Numbered from the stretch's first letter, positions 19,303-29,450 are shown. The stretch is DNA of 64,000 bases from Symsagittifera roscoffensis (GCF_963678635.1 NC_087063.1:4254580-4318579), one strand, 5' to 3'. The notes: generated by a model not told the origin, from the letters alone. A program made the numbers and translations.

Positions 19303-20182
19303 TGTGCCATTCTGCCAGATGACACAGCACAACCTTCCGGCGACGTAAAAAAGAACGACTAAAGGCCTTATGAACAAAAAAGTGTTGCGAAGGAGGGTCA
19401 GAATGTTCTAGAATTTTTATTTTTAAAATTTCGATTGAAGAATGAACATTTCTGAGAAATAGAAAAAAGACGGCCATTTTGAATAAAAAAGACGAAAAAA
19501 AGAACGACGCCAGAGATTGTAAAGAACAGTCGTATCAGAGACGAAAAATACGAAGCCTTTTATCGTGGCAATAACACACGATAAGAACCTTGGCGACGGA
19601 AATTTGTGGAGAAGGAGGCTTCAGTGGGGGAATAAATATACCACGGGACCCTCCCGGGACACGAAATATAAGAGATAAGAGCGTTACCTCAAGAATATTA
19701 CGGGAGCGGAGGCTTGGTCCCCCAGAGACTGTCTATGTGAAGGGACTGTATAGACTGACTGTATAGCTGCTATAATGTCATAGATCTTAATTAACACCGT
19801 TATTGTTTAATATTTCAGAGCATGAGTAGCTAGAAAAAGGAAAGGGTCAATCCATCTCCAATGGATTTAATATAGAACTGTCACACAAAAACATGTTAAA
19901 ATAGGTTGTTTGAGCCGTGTTTTTAATGACAATCACGTAGTCTGAGGATCCGAGACTCAGCTATGTGGTTGTGTTTGCATGTAAACGAAAGCTGATCAAA
20001 AGTCGTTTGACTGATGGCCTAAAAATGGTAACTTTTTACTTTGCCCTAAACAGACCAGAAAATCAACTGGCAAGGTCGAGACGGTGAAAAACGAGTAGGA
20101 TTAAGGTAAGTGACGCCTGCCAGTCGTTAATAGGTACTTTTTCTACGCTCCGTCGCTGTGTAGTATTTGGGCGAATGTTACA
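19303..20182 (+). repeat. 3' LTR of element A
   Basis: The LTR starts TGTGCCATTC right after the purine motif and ends GGGCGAATGTTACA at 20182, matching the LTR ends at 4537 and 44346; length 880 bp against 897 bp in D. Inside, AATCCAT/ATGGATT (19849-19855 with 19860-19866) corresponds to the TTGATCCAT hairpin of D. The next base, 20183, is inside BC's ORF X, so the right integration boundary is intact. The matching 5' LTR is deleted, so no target duplication can be checked. Confidence 0.8.
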
Positions 20183-20936
20183 ATGCGTGACTCTGGTCTC
20201 GAGCTGGTAACCACTCGCTCCTTCGGCCTGGCTCCCTTCTGTGCGTCAAGTTCGCGTTGTCGTTGTTCTATTCTCTCCAGCTCCGACTTCAGTTGTTCAC
20301 AATTCGCGGCATTCTCCCGCACCCTTAGCTCCTGCTGATGTTCAGCCTTTAGCATCTCAAGCAACCTCAGAGTCTGATTTCGCTCGTTGACCGCCTGGTC
20401 CCTTTCCAGCTGAACCTTCTCCCGATCCAGCTTTGCCTGATCCCGATCGAGGTTCGCCTTATTCCTTTCCTTCTGCGTCTTCTCGAGCTCTTTCTTTAGA
20501 ACACCAAGATCCGGTACGCCTCGGTCGTCTGTTGTGCTTGCGTCATCGATAGCACCTTACTCGAGCTCTGGCCTGTAGATCTTGCTGTTGGCCTAGTTGG
20601 TAGTGGGAATTCCCCTGCGCCATATTCGGTATTGTTACTCAGGCCAGGATTCCTTGCCAAGTCAAAACCCCTTACTCCTCCATCCACATTCCAAGACAAC
20701 CATCTGGTCTGTTCTTGGTTTGATATTCCCTCAGTGGTGTAGCCGACCATCAAGACAGCCTCCGTCGCAGACTCCCTGCATTCACCCTGGTCTTCCAACT
20801 GGAGGATGGCATTCAGCATTACCGCCATTCTCTCGTCTATTTGGGTATAATCCAGGTCCCTCAGGCGTCTGTACAGCTCATCAAGAGTAGGCTTCTTCAG
20901 GGCCGCGGGCATGGATTTCCAGAATCTGTCTGCCAT
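20183..20936 (-). pseudogene. ORF X of element BC, broken by insertion of element A
   Basis: It starts at the ATG at 20936 with a protein close to the D copy (MADRFWKSMPAALKKPTLDE). It keeps the N-terminal domain with FDLARNPGL and GEFPLPTRP. A one-base frameshift near 20525 leads into the coiled coil, built on RDQAKLDREK-like repeats, and the QLKSELERIE heptads. The frame matches D as far as SSRPESR; then element A's LTR begins, so the SGNH domain is lost. The residues read after that, to a stop at 20143, are LTR sequence. Confidence 0.75.
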
Positions 20937-21434
20937 TCTTGTGACTTCGGGATGTATTCAAGTATGTATTAACCAGCTCAAGAATTACCTTACCGACTCA
21001 AGTATTACCCCACTCAAGAATTCTCTAGAAATGTTCCCTTGCAAACAGTTGCTGTAGGTGTCGATTATCGCGAGTTCAATCAAGATTTCTCTTTCTGTCT
21101 CTCGCTTGAGTGTAGTTGGATTTTCAACTTTGTTTTTCAAACTTGATCTGAAAACAGAAACCACATTAAGACCTAACATGTCATGCTCCTAACCTAGAAA
21201 ACCCCCCTTTTACCAGTATGGTTAAAATCTTATCATTTTCATTCTACTTAAAACGATTCAATTGGAATTTCCTTAAAAGCATGCAGATTCATTTTATGTT
21301 TTAGCACCGTTAATTCTTTTCAAAATTTAATTGTCATGCCAATCACGTCTTAAGATCCCTTTACCTGTGCCGCACCCCAGTACCTAACTCAAGACTCGTC
21401 ACTCACGCCCAACTCGAGACCCCGTGTCCCCAAC
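20937..21434 (-). other. Spacer between pol and ORF X (element BC)
   Basis: Non-coding. It is recognisably related to 33789-34265 in D (both share AATTTAAT and GCATGCAGATTCA-type stretches in opposite orientation). It carries the minus-strand acceptor-like TTTCTGTTTTCAG with its AG at plus-coordinates 21148-21149. Confidence 0.5.
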
Positions 21435-23612
21435 TCAGGCGATGCTCAAGTAGTATTTTTTGTGCAGATACACCATTATCTCAGTTTCCGCAAAGACTAC
21501 ATGTAGGATAGCGTACAATTCCCTCGAGCTCAGTTTGCCCCTGTTTGGGTCATACACCGGCATTGAGACCTCCGTTATTCCTCTTTCAATCATGAAGTCT
21601 CGTAGTCTTGTTAGTGCCAACATCACGTGTTCGGGATCAATTGTGTTCCTGTCATTGACCCTCGTCACTAGGAAGCACAGATATTTGCCCGGGACTTGTG
21701 CTACTGATGGTGGAAGCGCTGCCATCCCTCCCAGTCCTGGTCTCTGTCTGAACAGAAACTCCACGTTCTGGTACTCTCTTCTGAAGTCAGCTTCCAATCT
21801 TGATTTGAAACTCATGTCCGCCGTGATGCAGATCGCGCTAGTCCTGTTTGACAGGATGAAGTCGCTATCCGTTATCATGATGTTTTCCGAGTACTCATTG
21901 GGTATTTCAAATTTCGTTTTGAAATTCCGACCTATGGTAGGCTCTGGCTCTTCTTCCAGTTCCACTTTGCTTGTTTCTCTCACTTCCTTGAGCTTCTTTA
22001 TCATCAAATTTTCGGTGTGGGTAAGTTCTACCCCCACTCCCCGGACAAAAATATTTATCGACGTCCCCGTCGATGTTGTCGGGTCTGAATTGTCCGGAGG
22101 AATGTCCAATGGCCTATCTGTTGCCGTCCATCCGAAAAGAGGGTCCTCTGCCTTCATATAATTTGCCGATGATACGTCGACTTGTTGAATGCTTTGTCCT
22201 TCGCGGCTCTCGTCCTTGACATCGCGCATCCACTCTAGTATCCTCAAGTTCGTGTTCTCCCTCCTCTCTATCTCACTCTGTTCGAGATCCGTCTCCAATT
22301 CTGGCGTCGAGTAGTCTTCCTGCGGATAGTGTCCACCATCGTCAATGACCTGCCATTCCTCTTCGGCTTCCAGTTCGCCTGCACTCAGTAGTTCCTCGCC
22401 CAATTTGTCTGGCTGTATCTTATCGATCAAGAAGTCATCCCCGTACCTGTTGCACCTCATGCCGGTCCGTTTACGATTGCCAGTCCTGGTCCCCGGTGGT
22501 ATTGGTCGATCTGGCTCCATCCACTTCGGCACCTCATCTTCCTCCGGGTCGTTCCAGTCTTCTTCTACAAATGATCCTGCTTCAGACTCCACTTCTATCT
22601 TTTCATTGTCGTCTAAACTCAAGTTCTCATTACCATCATTCTTCTCTCTGGTGCCTTTTTCATTCACTTCACACGCTGGCTCTACCACCAGGTACTCAAG
22701 ACCCTCCATGTTCTTCGGTATGCACCAATCCTCCGGGGACGGGACGTGAGGCTTCAGATTTTCATAATGTGCCGCTCGCCCAGTACTCAAGCGATAGAAC
22801 CGTCCTTGTTGATGAACTTCCGTTATCATGAATGGTCCCCTCCACTTCTTGAGTAGTTTCTTTGTTCCCTTGGGCGGTATGACATTTTGGAAGACCCACA
22901 CGTATTGGCCCACTTCATATGGCTTCGCTTGTAATATTTTTTCGTCATATTTTCTGCGTTGCCTCATTTGCGCTTGCGCCGTGTTCCTCCTGCATAGCTC
23001 GTTTAACTCCTGTTGTCTTTTGATCGCTTCTTTCACGTATGCCTGAGGCGACGTCCTTTTCCCTTCGTATTCCGGGTAAAAGAATGTCAGAGGCATTGCT
23101 CTCTCCCTGCCCGTCAACATCATGAAGGGACTGATGCCCGTCGTTGAGTGTTGTGTACTGTTGTAGGCCCCTACTACCTGTGGCAGGTATTTATCCCAGT
23201 CCGTCATGTATCTTGAGCAGTACACCCTCAACATGTTGACCAGTGTCCTATTTTGTCTCTCTACCAACCCGTTGGTCTGTGGATGGTAGGTTGTCGAATG
23301 TGCTTGAGCAATGTGCGATCTCTTCATCAATTCTTTTGTCAAGTCCCCCACAAAAGCTTTACCGTTATCTGACTGGAAAGTCATTGGACAACCATATCGC
23401 GATATCCAATGCGTTATCAGATGATCACATGTCTCTTCGGCCGAGGCTGTCTGGCACGGAACCGCTGCCGCCAACTTTGTGAAGTGATCTATTATAACCA
23501 GTATCTGGTTATATCCCGACTCTGTCATGCAGATTTTTTGATGGTCTATCTGCACCACTTCATTGAACTCCGAGCTCTCGACAGACTTGAGGGGAAACTT
23601 CATCTTCCTTGA
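21435..23612 (-). CDS. pol: Pol C-terminal half: integrase core, acidic extension and TARG1-like macrodomain (element BC)
   Basis: About 722 codons without a stop. The N-terminal part of Pol is cut off at about 23612. It starts in the integrase with a complete D,D-35-E core (VQIDHQ, QSDNGKAF, GLVERQNR) and a GPF module (KKWRGPFMI). An acidic extension carries the hairpin-encoding stretch (IFVRGVGV). The last ~150 residues form the intact macrodomain-like module: MITDSDFIL, CITADMSFKSRLEADF, GKYLCFLVTRV, a long helix, GITEVSMPVYDPNRGKLSSR, and a final ETEIMVYLH. This copy shows that integrase and macrodomain are one polypeptide. Compared with human TARG1 the order of strands and helices matches, but the ADP-ribose-binding Gly loop is replaced. 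Confidence 0.85.
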   Translation of the reverse strand, partial: SRKMKFPLKSVESSEFNEVVQIDHQKICMTESGYNQILVIIDHFTKLAAAVPCQTASAEETCDHLITHWISRYGCPMTFQSDNGKAFVGDLTKELMKRSHIAQAHSTTYHPQTNGLVERQNRTLVNMLRVYCSRYMTDWDKYLPQVVGAYNSTQHSTTGISPFMMLTGRERAMPLTFFYPEYEGKRTSPQAYVKEAIKRQQELNELCRRNTAQAQMRQRRKYDEKILQAKPYEVGQYVWVFQNVIPPKGTKKLLKKWRGPFMITEVHQQGRFYRLSTGRAAHYENLKPHVPSPEDWCIPKNMEGLEYLVVEPACEVNEKGTREKNDGNENLSLDDNEKIEVESEAGSFVEEDWNDPEEDEVPKWMEPDRPIPPGTRTGNRKRTGMRCNRYGDDFLIDKIQPDKLGEELLSAGELEAEEEWQVIDDGGHYPQEDYSTPELETDLEQSEIERRENTNLRILEWMRDVKDESREGQSIQQVDVSSANYMKAEDPLFGWTATDRPLDIPPDNSDPTTSTGTSINIFVRGVGVELTHTENLMIKKLKEVRETSKVELEEEPEPTIGRNFKTKFEIPNEYSENIMITDSDFILSNRTSAICITADMSFKSRLEADFRREYQNVEFLFRQRPGLGGMAALPPSVAQVPGKYLCFLVTRVNDRNTIDPEHVMLALTRLRDFMIERGITEVSMPVYDPNRGKLSSRELYAILHVVFAETEIMVYLHKKYYLSIA
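22036..22074 (-). promoter_or_regulatory. Internal hairpin plus GTCCGGGGAGT motif (element BC)
   Basis: On the minus strand: stem ATCGAC/GTCGAT around GGGGAC (22074-22057), a short A/T spacer, then TGTCCGGGGAGT (22047-22036) and a G-rich run. Same place in pol, and same structure, as in elements A and D. Confidence 0.6.
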
Positions 23613-24141
23613 AGAGTAACTAATTGTTCGGCATCGTCGATTTAGTTACATTAGATTCTTACACGCGTTGGTTATAAGAAGCGAATATCCAAATTTAACA
23701 TCGAATTAAGGTAGGTACCCTGGTCGGATCGGGAGGGGGGGAACGGACATAGACAATTTTTGTGATACCCCATAAGATCGCTAGCAGGGGGGAGAAGAAC
23801 GCGTGGCAATCAGGTACCAGACATTTTTTTGTTGTTGTTCAGATAAAGGGTTGGCACGAGTCACCTTTGAGTTTTAGGTGGGTTGACTTCTCTGTTTTCA
23901 TCATTATTTTTTTCTCTCTGTTCAAATTTTGACGCTTTTGGCAAAAAAAAAGTTTTAGTCGGTTTTGGGCAAACAGGTGATCACAAGACACCTCGAACAA
24001 GTCGGGTTTCGACTTGCATCAAAAAGAGAAATAAATACAAGGGGGTTGGTAGTTCTAACTTTTGGCCCAGTAAGATTGGGTTTTTTGGGAAAATTTCTAC
24101 TAGAGCTCAAGTGGTGGTAAAAGGTACAGTGGTTCAAGGCA
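23613..24141 (+). other. Unassigned stretch, probably the start of the leader of element D
   Basis: No gene recognised. It begins where BC's integrase homology stops and holds a G-rich stretch near 23730 and T runs. I did not find a copy of the family-D LTR here, so D's 5' LTR is either deleted or unrecognised. Confidence 0.35.
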
Positions 24142-24351
24142 GTCTTGGGACAGGCAGTCTTGGGACAGGCAGTCTTGGGACAGGCAGTCTTGGGACAGGC
24201 AGTCTTGGGACAGGCAGTCTTGGGACAGGCAGTCTTGGGACAGGCAGTCTTGGGACAGGCAGTCTTGGGACAGGCAGTCTTGGGACAGGCAGTCTTGGGA
24301 CAGGCAGTCTTGGGACAGGCAGTCTTGGGACAGGCAGTCTTGGGACAGGCA
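24142..24351 (+). repeat. Perfect 15-bp tandem array, 14 units
   Basis: GTCTTGGGACAGGCA is repeated 14 times without a break. It is open in all relevant frames as a (GSLGT)n or (VLGQA)n peptide, an artefact of a repeat whose length is a multiple of three. It sits at the head of the repeat-rich leader of element D. Two further units occur at 25985-26010 in the tandem duplicate. Confidence 0.95.
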
Positions 24352-24660
24352 GTCTGGGGACAGCACCAGAAAGTCTTGGGACAGTACCGAGAAGAGTCTT
24401 GGGACAGTATCTAGAAGTCTTGGGACAGTACCTAGAAGTCTTGCGACAGTACCTAGAAGTCTTGGGACAGCACCAGGGAAGTCTTGGGACAGTACATAGA
24501 AGTGTTGGGACAGTACCGGGAGGTCTTGGGACGGTACAAAAAAGTGGTGTGACGGTACTAAAGGGTCGTAAGACAGGTCAAAATAACTAGATCAAAAGCA
24601 AAAGGACTAGTCGGAACGTAAATCGCGATAGATCCGATTAGGTTAGGATCACGAATTAGT
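24352..24660 (+). repeat. Degenerate ~21-bp repeats, leader unit 1
   Basis: Around GTCTTGGGACAGTACCTAGAA, eight or so diverged 20-22 bp units follow each other, ending in AAAAAGTGGTGTGACGG and a unique tail (ACTAGATCAAAAGCAAAAGG to CACGAATTAGTA). The unit of about 300 bp is repeated at 24660-24950 and, in the duplicate, at 26010-26318 and 26318-26608. It lies upstream of gag. Such arrays in gypsy-type leaders can bind host proteins; that role is inference here. Confidence 0.75.
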
Positions 24661-25069
24661 AGTCTGGGGACAGTACCGAGAAGAGTCTTGGGACAATATC
24701 TAGAAGTCTTGGGACAGTACCTAGAAGTCTTGGGACAGTACCTAGAAGTCTTGGAACAGCACCAGGGAAGTCTTGGGACAGTACATAGAAGTGTTGGGAC
24801 AGTACCGGAGGTCTTGGGACGGTACAAAAAAGTGGTGTGACGGTACTAAAGGGTCTTAAGACAGGTCGAAATAACTAGATCAAAAGCAATAGGACTAGTC
24901 AGAACGTTAAATCGCGATAGATCCGATTAGGTTAGGATCACGAATTAGTAAAATTTTTATAAATCTTAAAAGGGAAGGGGAACGTTGTTTTTTTATTATT
25001 ATATTTATTATCAGAAATTTTATCCTTAGAATAGAATTTCGTAAATAGTAATATTGTAAATAGAAGTAA
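24661..25069 (+). repeat. Leader unit 2 and 5' UTR of gag
   Basis: The second ~300-bp array unit ends at about 24950. A T-rich leader follows to the first gag ATG. The same leader precedes the second gag copy (26608-26727). Confidence 0.6.
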
Positions 25070-25984
25070 TTGCAAATAAAAATCATGAGACGGAGCAGGG
25101 TACCGATAGCTGAAAAAAGAGCTACAGAGTCAAAGACAAAACATAACTCGTCGCAACGAAAAGTGAAAACGGTTGGGCCAAGAATAACAAGGAAGAACTT
25201 TTCAGTAAGCATGGTCAACACAAGAAATTCAAAAGAGAACAAGACAAAAGAGGGCGCTGAGGGGAAACAAACGGAACCCGCCATTGAGATTGACCTAGAA
25301 ACACCAGACCAGAGTGTTGATGAGGTGGAGAAGAAGACAACGGAGTCGACACCGATGACGAATGCTGAGGAACAAAATCAAAAGTCGATGGAATTCTCAC
25401 CGATAGACACTGTGGAGGACACGACGGGCAACACGTCAGAAACAGTAAAGAATGAGTCTCAAGCAAAAAGAACGTAATTCACAGAGAGGATAGCGATGAT
25501 GGTTGGAATGAAGTCGAGAGACGTAGTGGCGGAAGAACCGAAAGTCGAGAAAGGCAAAACATTTGGAACAGTTTCCACGATAACAACAGAGGCCAACCAA
25601 GAAGAACAGGGGGCAGCAGCCAGAACTAGGGCAACAGCTGACCAAGAAACAACAACTCCTCTTGAACTGGGCGATTTGATGGCGAAGCTAGATCATATCG
25701 ACAAGAAACTAAAGCACAGCGAGGAGGATAGAGAGGTGATAAAGAAAGAATTAAGATACAAAAAACACGAGTACCTGGACAACTATTTCAATCTGGCGAG
25801 GGCGAGAGAGGAAAAGCTTCAGCAGATGTCAGACAAGGTAGAGGCCACTGACGGAGAGCGAGATAAGAACATCAAAAAAGACATGCAAGAAATAAAGCAA
25901 CGGTATGATGCTGTGAACAGCCAGTTGGGGAGTCTGGAAACGAGAATGGACACAATGAGAAGGGACCAGGCTGAGAGTTCATGT
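25070..25984 (+). pseudogene. gag: Gag N-terminal part, duplicate copy 1 (truncated)
   Basis: Identical in layout to the start of gag at 26728 (see there): a Lys/Glu-rich, disordered N-terminus, in-frame TAA at 25475-25477, then a coiled coil. At 25985 it runs into the 15-bp repeat array and leader of the second copy, so it lacks the capsid-like and zinc-knuckle parts. It is a by-product of the 1658-bp tandem duplication. Confidence 0.8.
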
Positions 25985-26727
25985 GGGACAGGCAGTCTTG
26001 GGACAGGCAGTCTGGGGACAGCACCAGAAAGTCTTGGGACAGTCCCGAGAAGAGTCTTGGGACAGTATCTAGAAGTCTTGGGACAGTACCTAGAAGTCTT
26101 GCGACAGTACCTAGACGTCTTGGGACAGCAGCAGGGAAGTCTTGGGACAGTACATAGAAGTGTTGGGACAGTACCGGGAGGTCTTGGGATGGTACAAAAA
26201 AGTGGTGTGACGGTACTAAAGGGTCTTAAGACAGGTCGAAATAACTAGATCAAAAGCAAAAGGACTAGTCGGAACGTAAATCGCGATAGATCCGATTAGG
26301 TTAGGATCACGAATTAGTAGTCTGGGGACAGTACCGAGAAGAGTCTTGGGACAATATCTAGAAGTCTTGGGACAGTACCTAGAAGTCTTGGGACAGTACC
26401 TAGAAGTCTTGGAACAGCACCATGGAAGTCTTGGGACAGTACATAGAAGTGTTGGGACAGTACCGGAGGTCTTGGGACGGTACAAAAAAGTGGTGTGACG
26501 GTACTAAAGGGTCTTAAGACAGGTCGAAATAACTAGATCAAAAGCAATAGGACTAGTCAGAACGTTAAATCGCAATAGATCCGATTAGGTTAGGATCACG
26601 AATTAGTAAAATTTTTATAAATCTTAAAAGGGAAGGGGAACGTTGTTTTTTTATTATTATATTTATTATCAGAAATTTTATCCTTAGAATAGAATTTCGT
26701 AAATAGTAATATTGTAAATAGAAGTAA

Positions 26728-29450
26728 TTGCAAATAAAAATCATGAGACGGAGCAGGGTACCGATAGCTGAAAAAAGAGCTACAGAGTCAAAGACAAAAC
26801 ATAACTCGTCGCAACGAAAAGTGAAAACGGTTGGCCCAAGAATAACAAGGAAGAACTTTTCAGTAAGCATGGTCAACACAAGAAATTCAAAAGAGAACAA
26901 GACAAAAGAGGGCGCTGAGGGGAAACAAACGGAACCCGCCATTGAGATTGACCTAGAAACACCAGACCCGAGTGTTGATGAGGTGGAGAAGAAGACAACG
27001 GAGTTGACACCGATGACGAATGCTGAGGAACAAAATCAAAAGTCGATGGAATTCTCACCGATAGACACTGTGGAGGACACGACGGGCAACACGTCAGAAA
27101 CAGTAAAGAATGAGTCTCAAGCAAAAAGAACGTAATTCACAGAGAGGATAGCGATGATGGTTGGAATGAAGTCGAGAGACGTAGTGGCGGAAGAACCGAA
27201 AGTCGAGAAAGGCAAAACATTTGGAACAGTTTCCACGATAACAACAGAGGCCAACCAAGAAGAACAGGGGGCAGCAGCCAGAACTAGGGCAACAGCTGAC
27301 CAAGAAACAACAACTCCTCTTGAACTGGGCGATTTGATGGCGAAGCTAGATCATATCGACAAGAAACTAAAGCACAGCGAGGAGGATAGAGAGGTGATAA
27401 AGAAAGAATTAAGATACAAAAAACACGAGTACCTGGACAACTATTTCAATCTGGCGAGGGCGAGAGAGGAAAAGCTTCAGCAGATGTCAGACAAGGTAGA
27501 GGCCACTGACGGAGAGCGAGATAAGAACATCAAAAAAGACATGCAAGAAATAAAGCAACGGTATGATGCTGTGAACAGCCAGTTGGGGAGTCTGGAAACG
27601 AGAATGGACACAATGAGAAGGGACCAGGCTGAGAGTTCATGTGCCATACAGGCAAAACTAGATGCCATCTTGAGAAACTCTACATCACAAGACAGGCCGG
27701 TAACGGATCGAAGGCAAAGTAACAGAGTTGATTTCGTGGAACCACAACGGAACAAACGGGAGTCAACACCGTTACCATTACCCCGAGATGCGGCGAGCAA
27801 AGCATTGGGGGGGGGGGGGGGGGAAGACAATTATGAAAAGTGGAGCCGCAAATATGACGAGTGGTCCAGGTGATTCCACGAACTACAATAACGTGGGACC
27901 GGACGCTATGACATGGGCCAGCACCTGGCAAATGATGAATAGAACATTGGAAGCGTTCGCTACGAGATTGGAGTGAGAGAGAAGGTGGCAAATCCAGGAA
28001 AACCTTCAAGAAGCCAAAAGAATTTAAGGATGACTCAGACGGATGCATCGATACTTGGGTAGAGGTAATGAGACTACATTTGGAACAGGACAAATTGAAC
28101 GACGAGAGACAAGCCTGCACAGCGATACTCAGCAACTTAGAAGGCACGGCGTTGAAATGCGTAGTTGCAAAGAAAGAAGAGGAACGCGACACAGCGGACA
28201 AGATCTTCGAGATATTGTTGAATCGATTCGGGTCAGGCATGAAGGGTCACCAAGCAATGATGAGATTCGAAAAAAGAAGGCAAAGGGACGATGAATCAAT
28301 TGATCGGTTCCTAGATGATATCGAGAGCTTGAGACGAAGGAGTGATCCTGATGAGTCAACAAACAGAAGGAACTTTAGCATCGCCTCGAAGTTCATCGAT
28401 GGGGTGAAAAGTGACGAATTGAGAACAATGTTAGCAACGTACTATACACTGTCGAAAGATAGCACACCGACTCCAGAAGAGGTGAGACAGAAGTCAAGAG
28501 AGTACATGCTAATGAAACCCAAGAAATACTCATATTCGGATAACAGGAACATGCAGGGGGGGAGTCAACCACAAAGGTCGTCATGGTATAAGCCTAGAGA
28601 TGACATGGACAAACGTAGATCATGCGCAAACTGCGGGTCAGCTAATCATCACGTGGCGTATTGCACAACATACAAACAGGGCATGAAGAGTCTGCGATAT
28701 GCACCCGATGAGGAAGATATGAGCCAGATAGAAGAACACGAGTTCTATAGTGGCTTGATCATCAAAATAGGTGCGAGATGTTTCTTCTGCAATCAAGAAG
28801 GGCACTTCAGGATGGACTGTCACTTGTTTTGGGAGGCAGTCAAGAACCAGAGTCACCCCAAGCATAAGTTGGCGTTAGCGGCTGTGCAGAACCAGAGAAA
28901 CAGACAAACTGAATTTGAAACAAAAAATTCGGAAGCACCGAGTGCGGAACTGCCAACGAAAACGGTGAAAGCTGTAACGCAATTCAGCAGTGCAATAGAG
29001 GCCACGGCCAGGAATGCCCTAGAGATAAATTATGAGAAGGCGGCGGCAGAGGCTATTAACAAAGTGAAACAGGACCTAGCGACGAAGGAAATAGAGCAAC
29101 GATTGAAACAGGAGATCGAAAAGCAGAAGTTGAACGAGACGTTAGGTTGGTCGGTGCCGGTGCCAGAAGCCGTAGCAGGGTCGACAAAGAGTGGAAATTG
29201 CAACACTCTGAAAATGGTGACGGGAAAGCCATTCGGCATAACAAAGATCGGAGCCAGGACAATGTCAATAATCACTGTGGGCGGCCATGAAGTAACGAGG
29301 AACTTGAACGAACCCAACAATCAGACAATAATGCACATTGATGTGTACGCAGATTACTTGAGTGCGATAAGCCCACAGACGACCTCTAGAGCCTTGAGGG
29401 CGCTACTCACAAGAGGTGGCAGCAAGTCAGTCCGTGTTAAGAACAGATAT
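26728..29450 (+). pseudogene. gag: Gag polyprotein with two zinc knuckles (element D)
   Basis: The frame opens at about 26728. An in-frame TAA at 27133-27135 (also in copy 1) precedes a coiled coil (27160-27640). The frame changes near the G17 tract (27807-27823) and near 27865 and 27970. From about 27975 it is open to 29450 and holds a Retrotrans_gag-type capsid region (DTWVEVMRLHLEQ, ILLNRFGSGMKGHQ). Two CCHC knuckles, CANCGSANHHVAYC (28624) and CFFCNQEGHFRMDC (28783), are separated by an unusually long spacer of about 40 residues. A Lys/Glu-rich tail and a conserved IGARTMSIITVGGHEV segment follow. Gag packages the element RNA. At about 29450 it fuses out of frame to RT through the deletion. 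Confidence 0.85.
27807..27823 (+). repeat. G17 homopolymer in gag
   Basis: Seventeen consecutive G. The gag frame changes around it, so its length is either a true inactivating expansion or a sequencing error. Confidence 0.9.

Larger units (their letters stand above)
9240..20182 (+). mobile_element. Ty3/gypsy-type element 'A', 5'-truncated, with complete 3' LTR
   Basis: In order on the plus strand: end of protease, RT, RNase H, integrase, macrodomain, spacer, ORF X, end of ORF Y, 3' UTR and 3' LTR (19303-20182). It is related to but clearly diverged from D and BC, with LTRs that share only short motifs. The 5' LTR, gag and most of protease are missing at the 9240 junction. A second, internal deletion fused ORF X to the end of ORF Y near 17345. 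The long intact pol frame suggests fairly recent activity. Confidence 0.8.
5405..23612 (-). mobile_element. Giant Ty3/gypsy-type element 'BC', minus strand, interrupted by element A
   Basis: On the minus strand the parts read in the same order as in element D: integrase with extension and macrodomain (23612-21435), spacer, ORF X (20936-20183), then, beyond an interruption, ORF Y (9239-5688) and its 3' UTR (5687-5405). The interruption, 9240-20182, is the plus-strand element A, whose LTR terminus TGTTACA at 20176-20182 directly abuts the broken ORF X. I infer that A integrated into ORF X of BC and that a later deletion removed the left end of A together with the ORF X tail and ORF Y head. BC lacks its gag-to-RT half (broken at about 23612) and its own 3' LTR. 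Confidence 0.65.
24327..27642 (+). repeat. Tandem duplication of 1658 bp (leader plus gag N-terminus)
   Basis: 24327-25984 and 25985-27642 are direct copies with offset 1658 and only scattered differences, such as GGTTGGGCC against GGTTGGCCC near 25175/26833. The joint at 25985 fuses gag codons (GAGAGTTCATGT) to the 15-bp array (GGGACAGGCA). The true gag continuation reads ATACAGGCA at that point, so ACAGGCA is a microhomology. Copy 2 therefore carries the functional continuation into gag. Confidence 0.9.

Noticed and set aside
24142-24351. Regularly spaced repeats as a CRISPR array
   Set aside because: The units are contiguous with no variable spacers, and the window is eukaryotic.
23883-24590. 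Long open frames on both strands encoding (GSLGT)n or (CLSQD)n peptides
   Set aside because: They arise because the 15-bp tandem unit is a multiple of three without a stop in these frames. No flanking gene structure supports translation.
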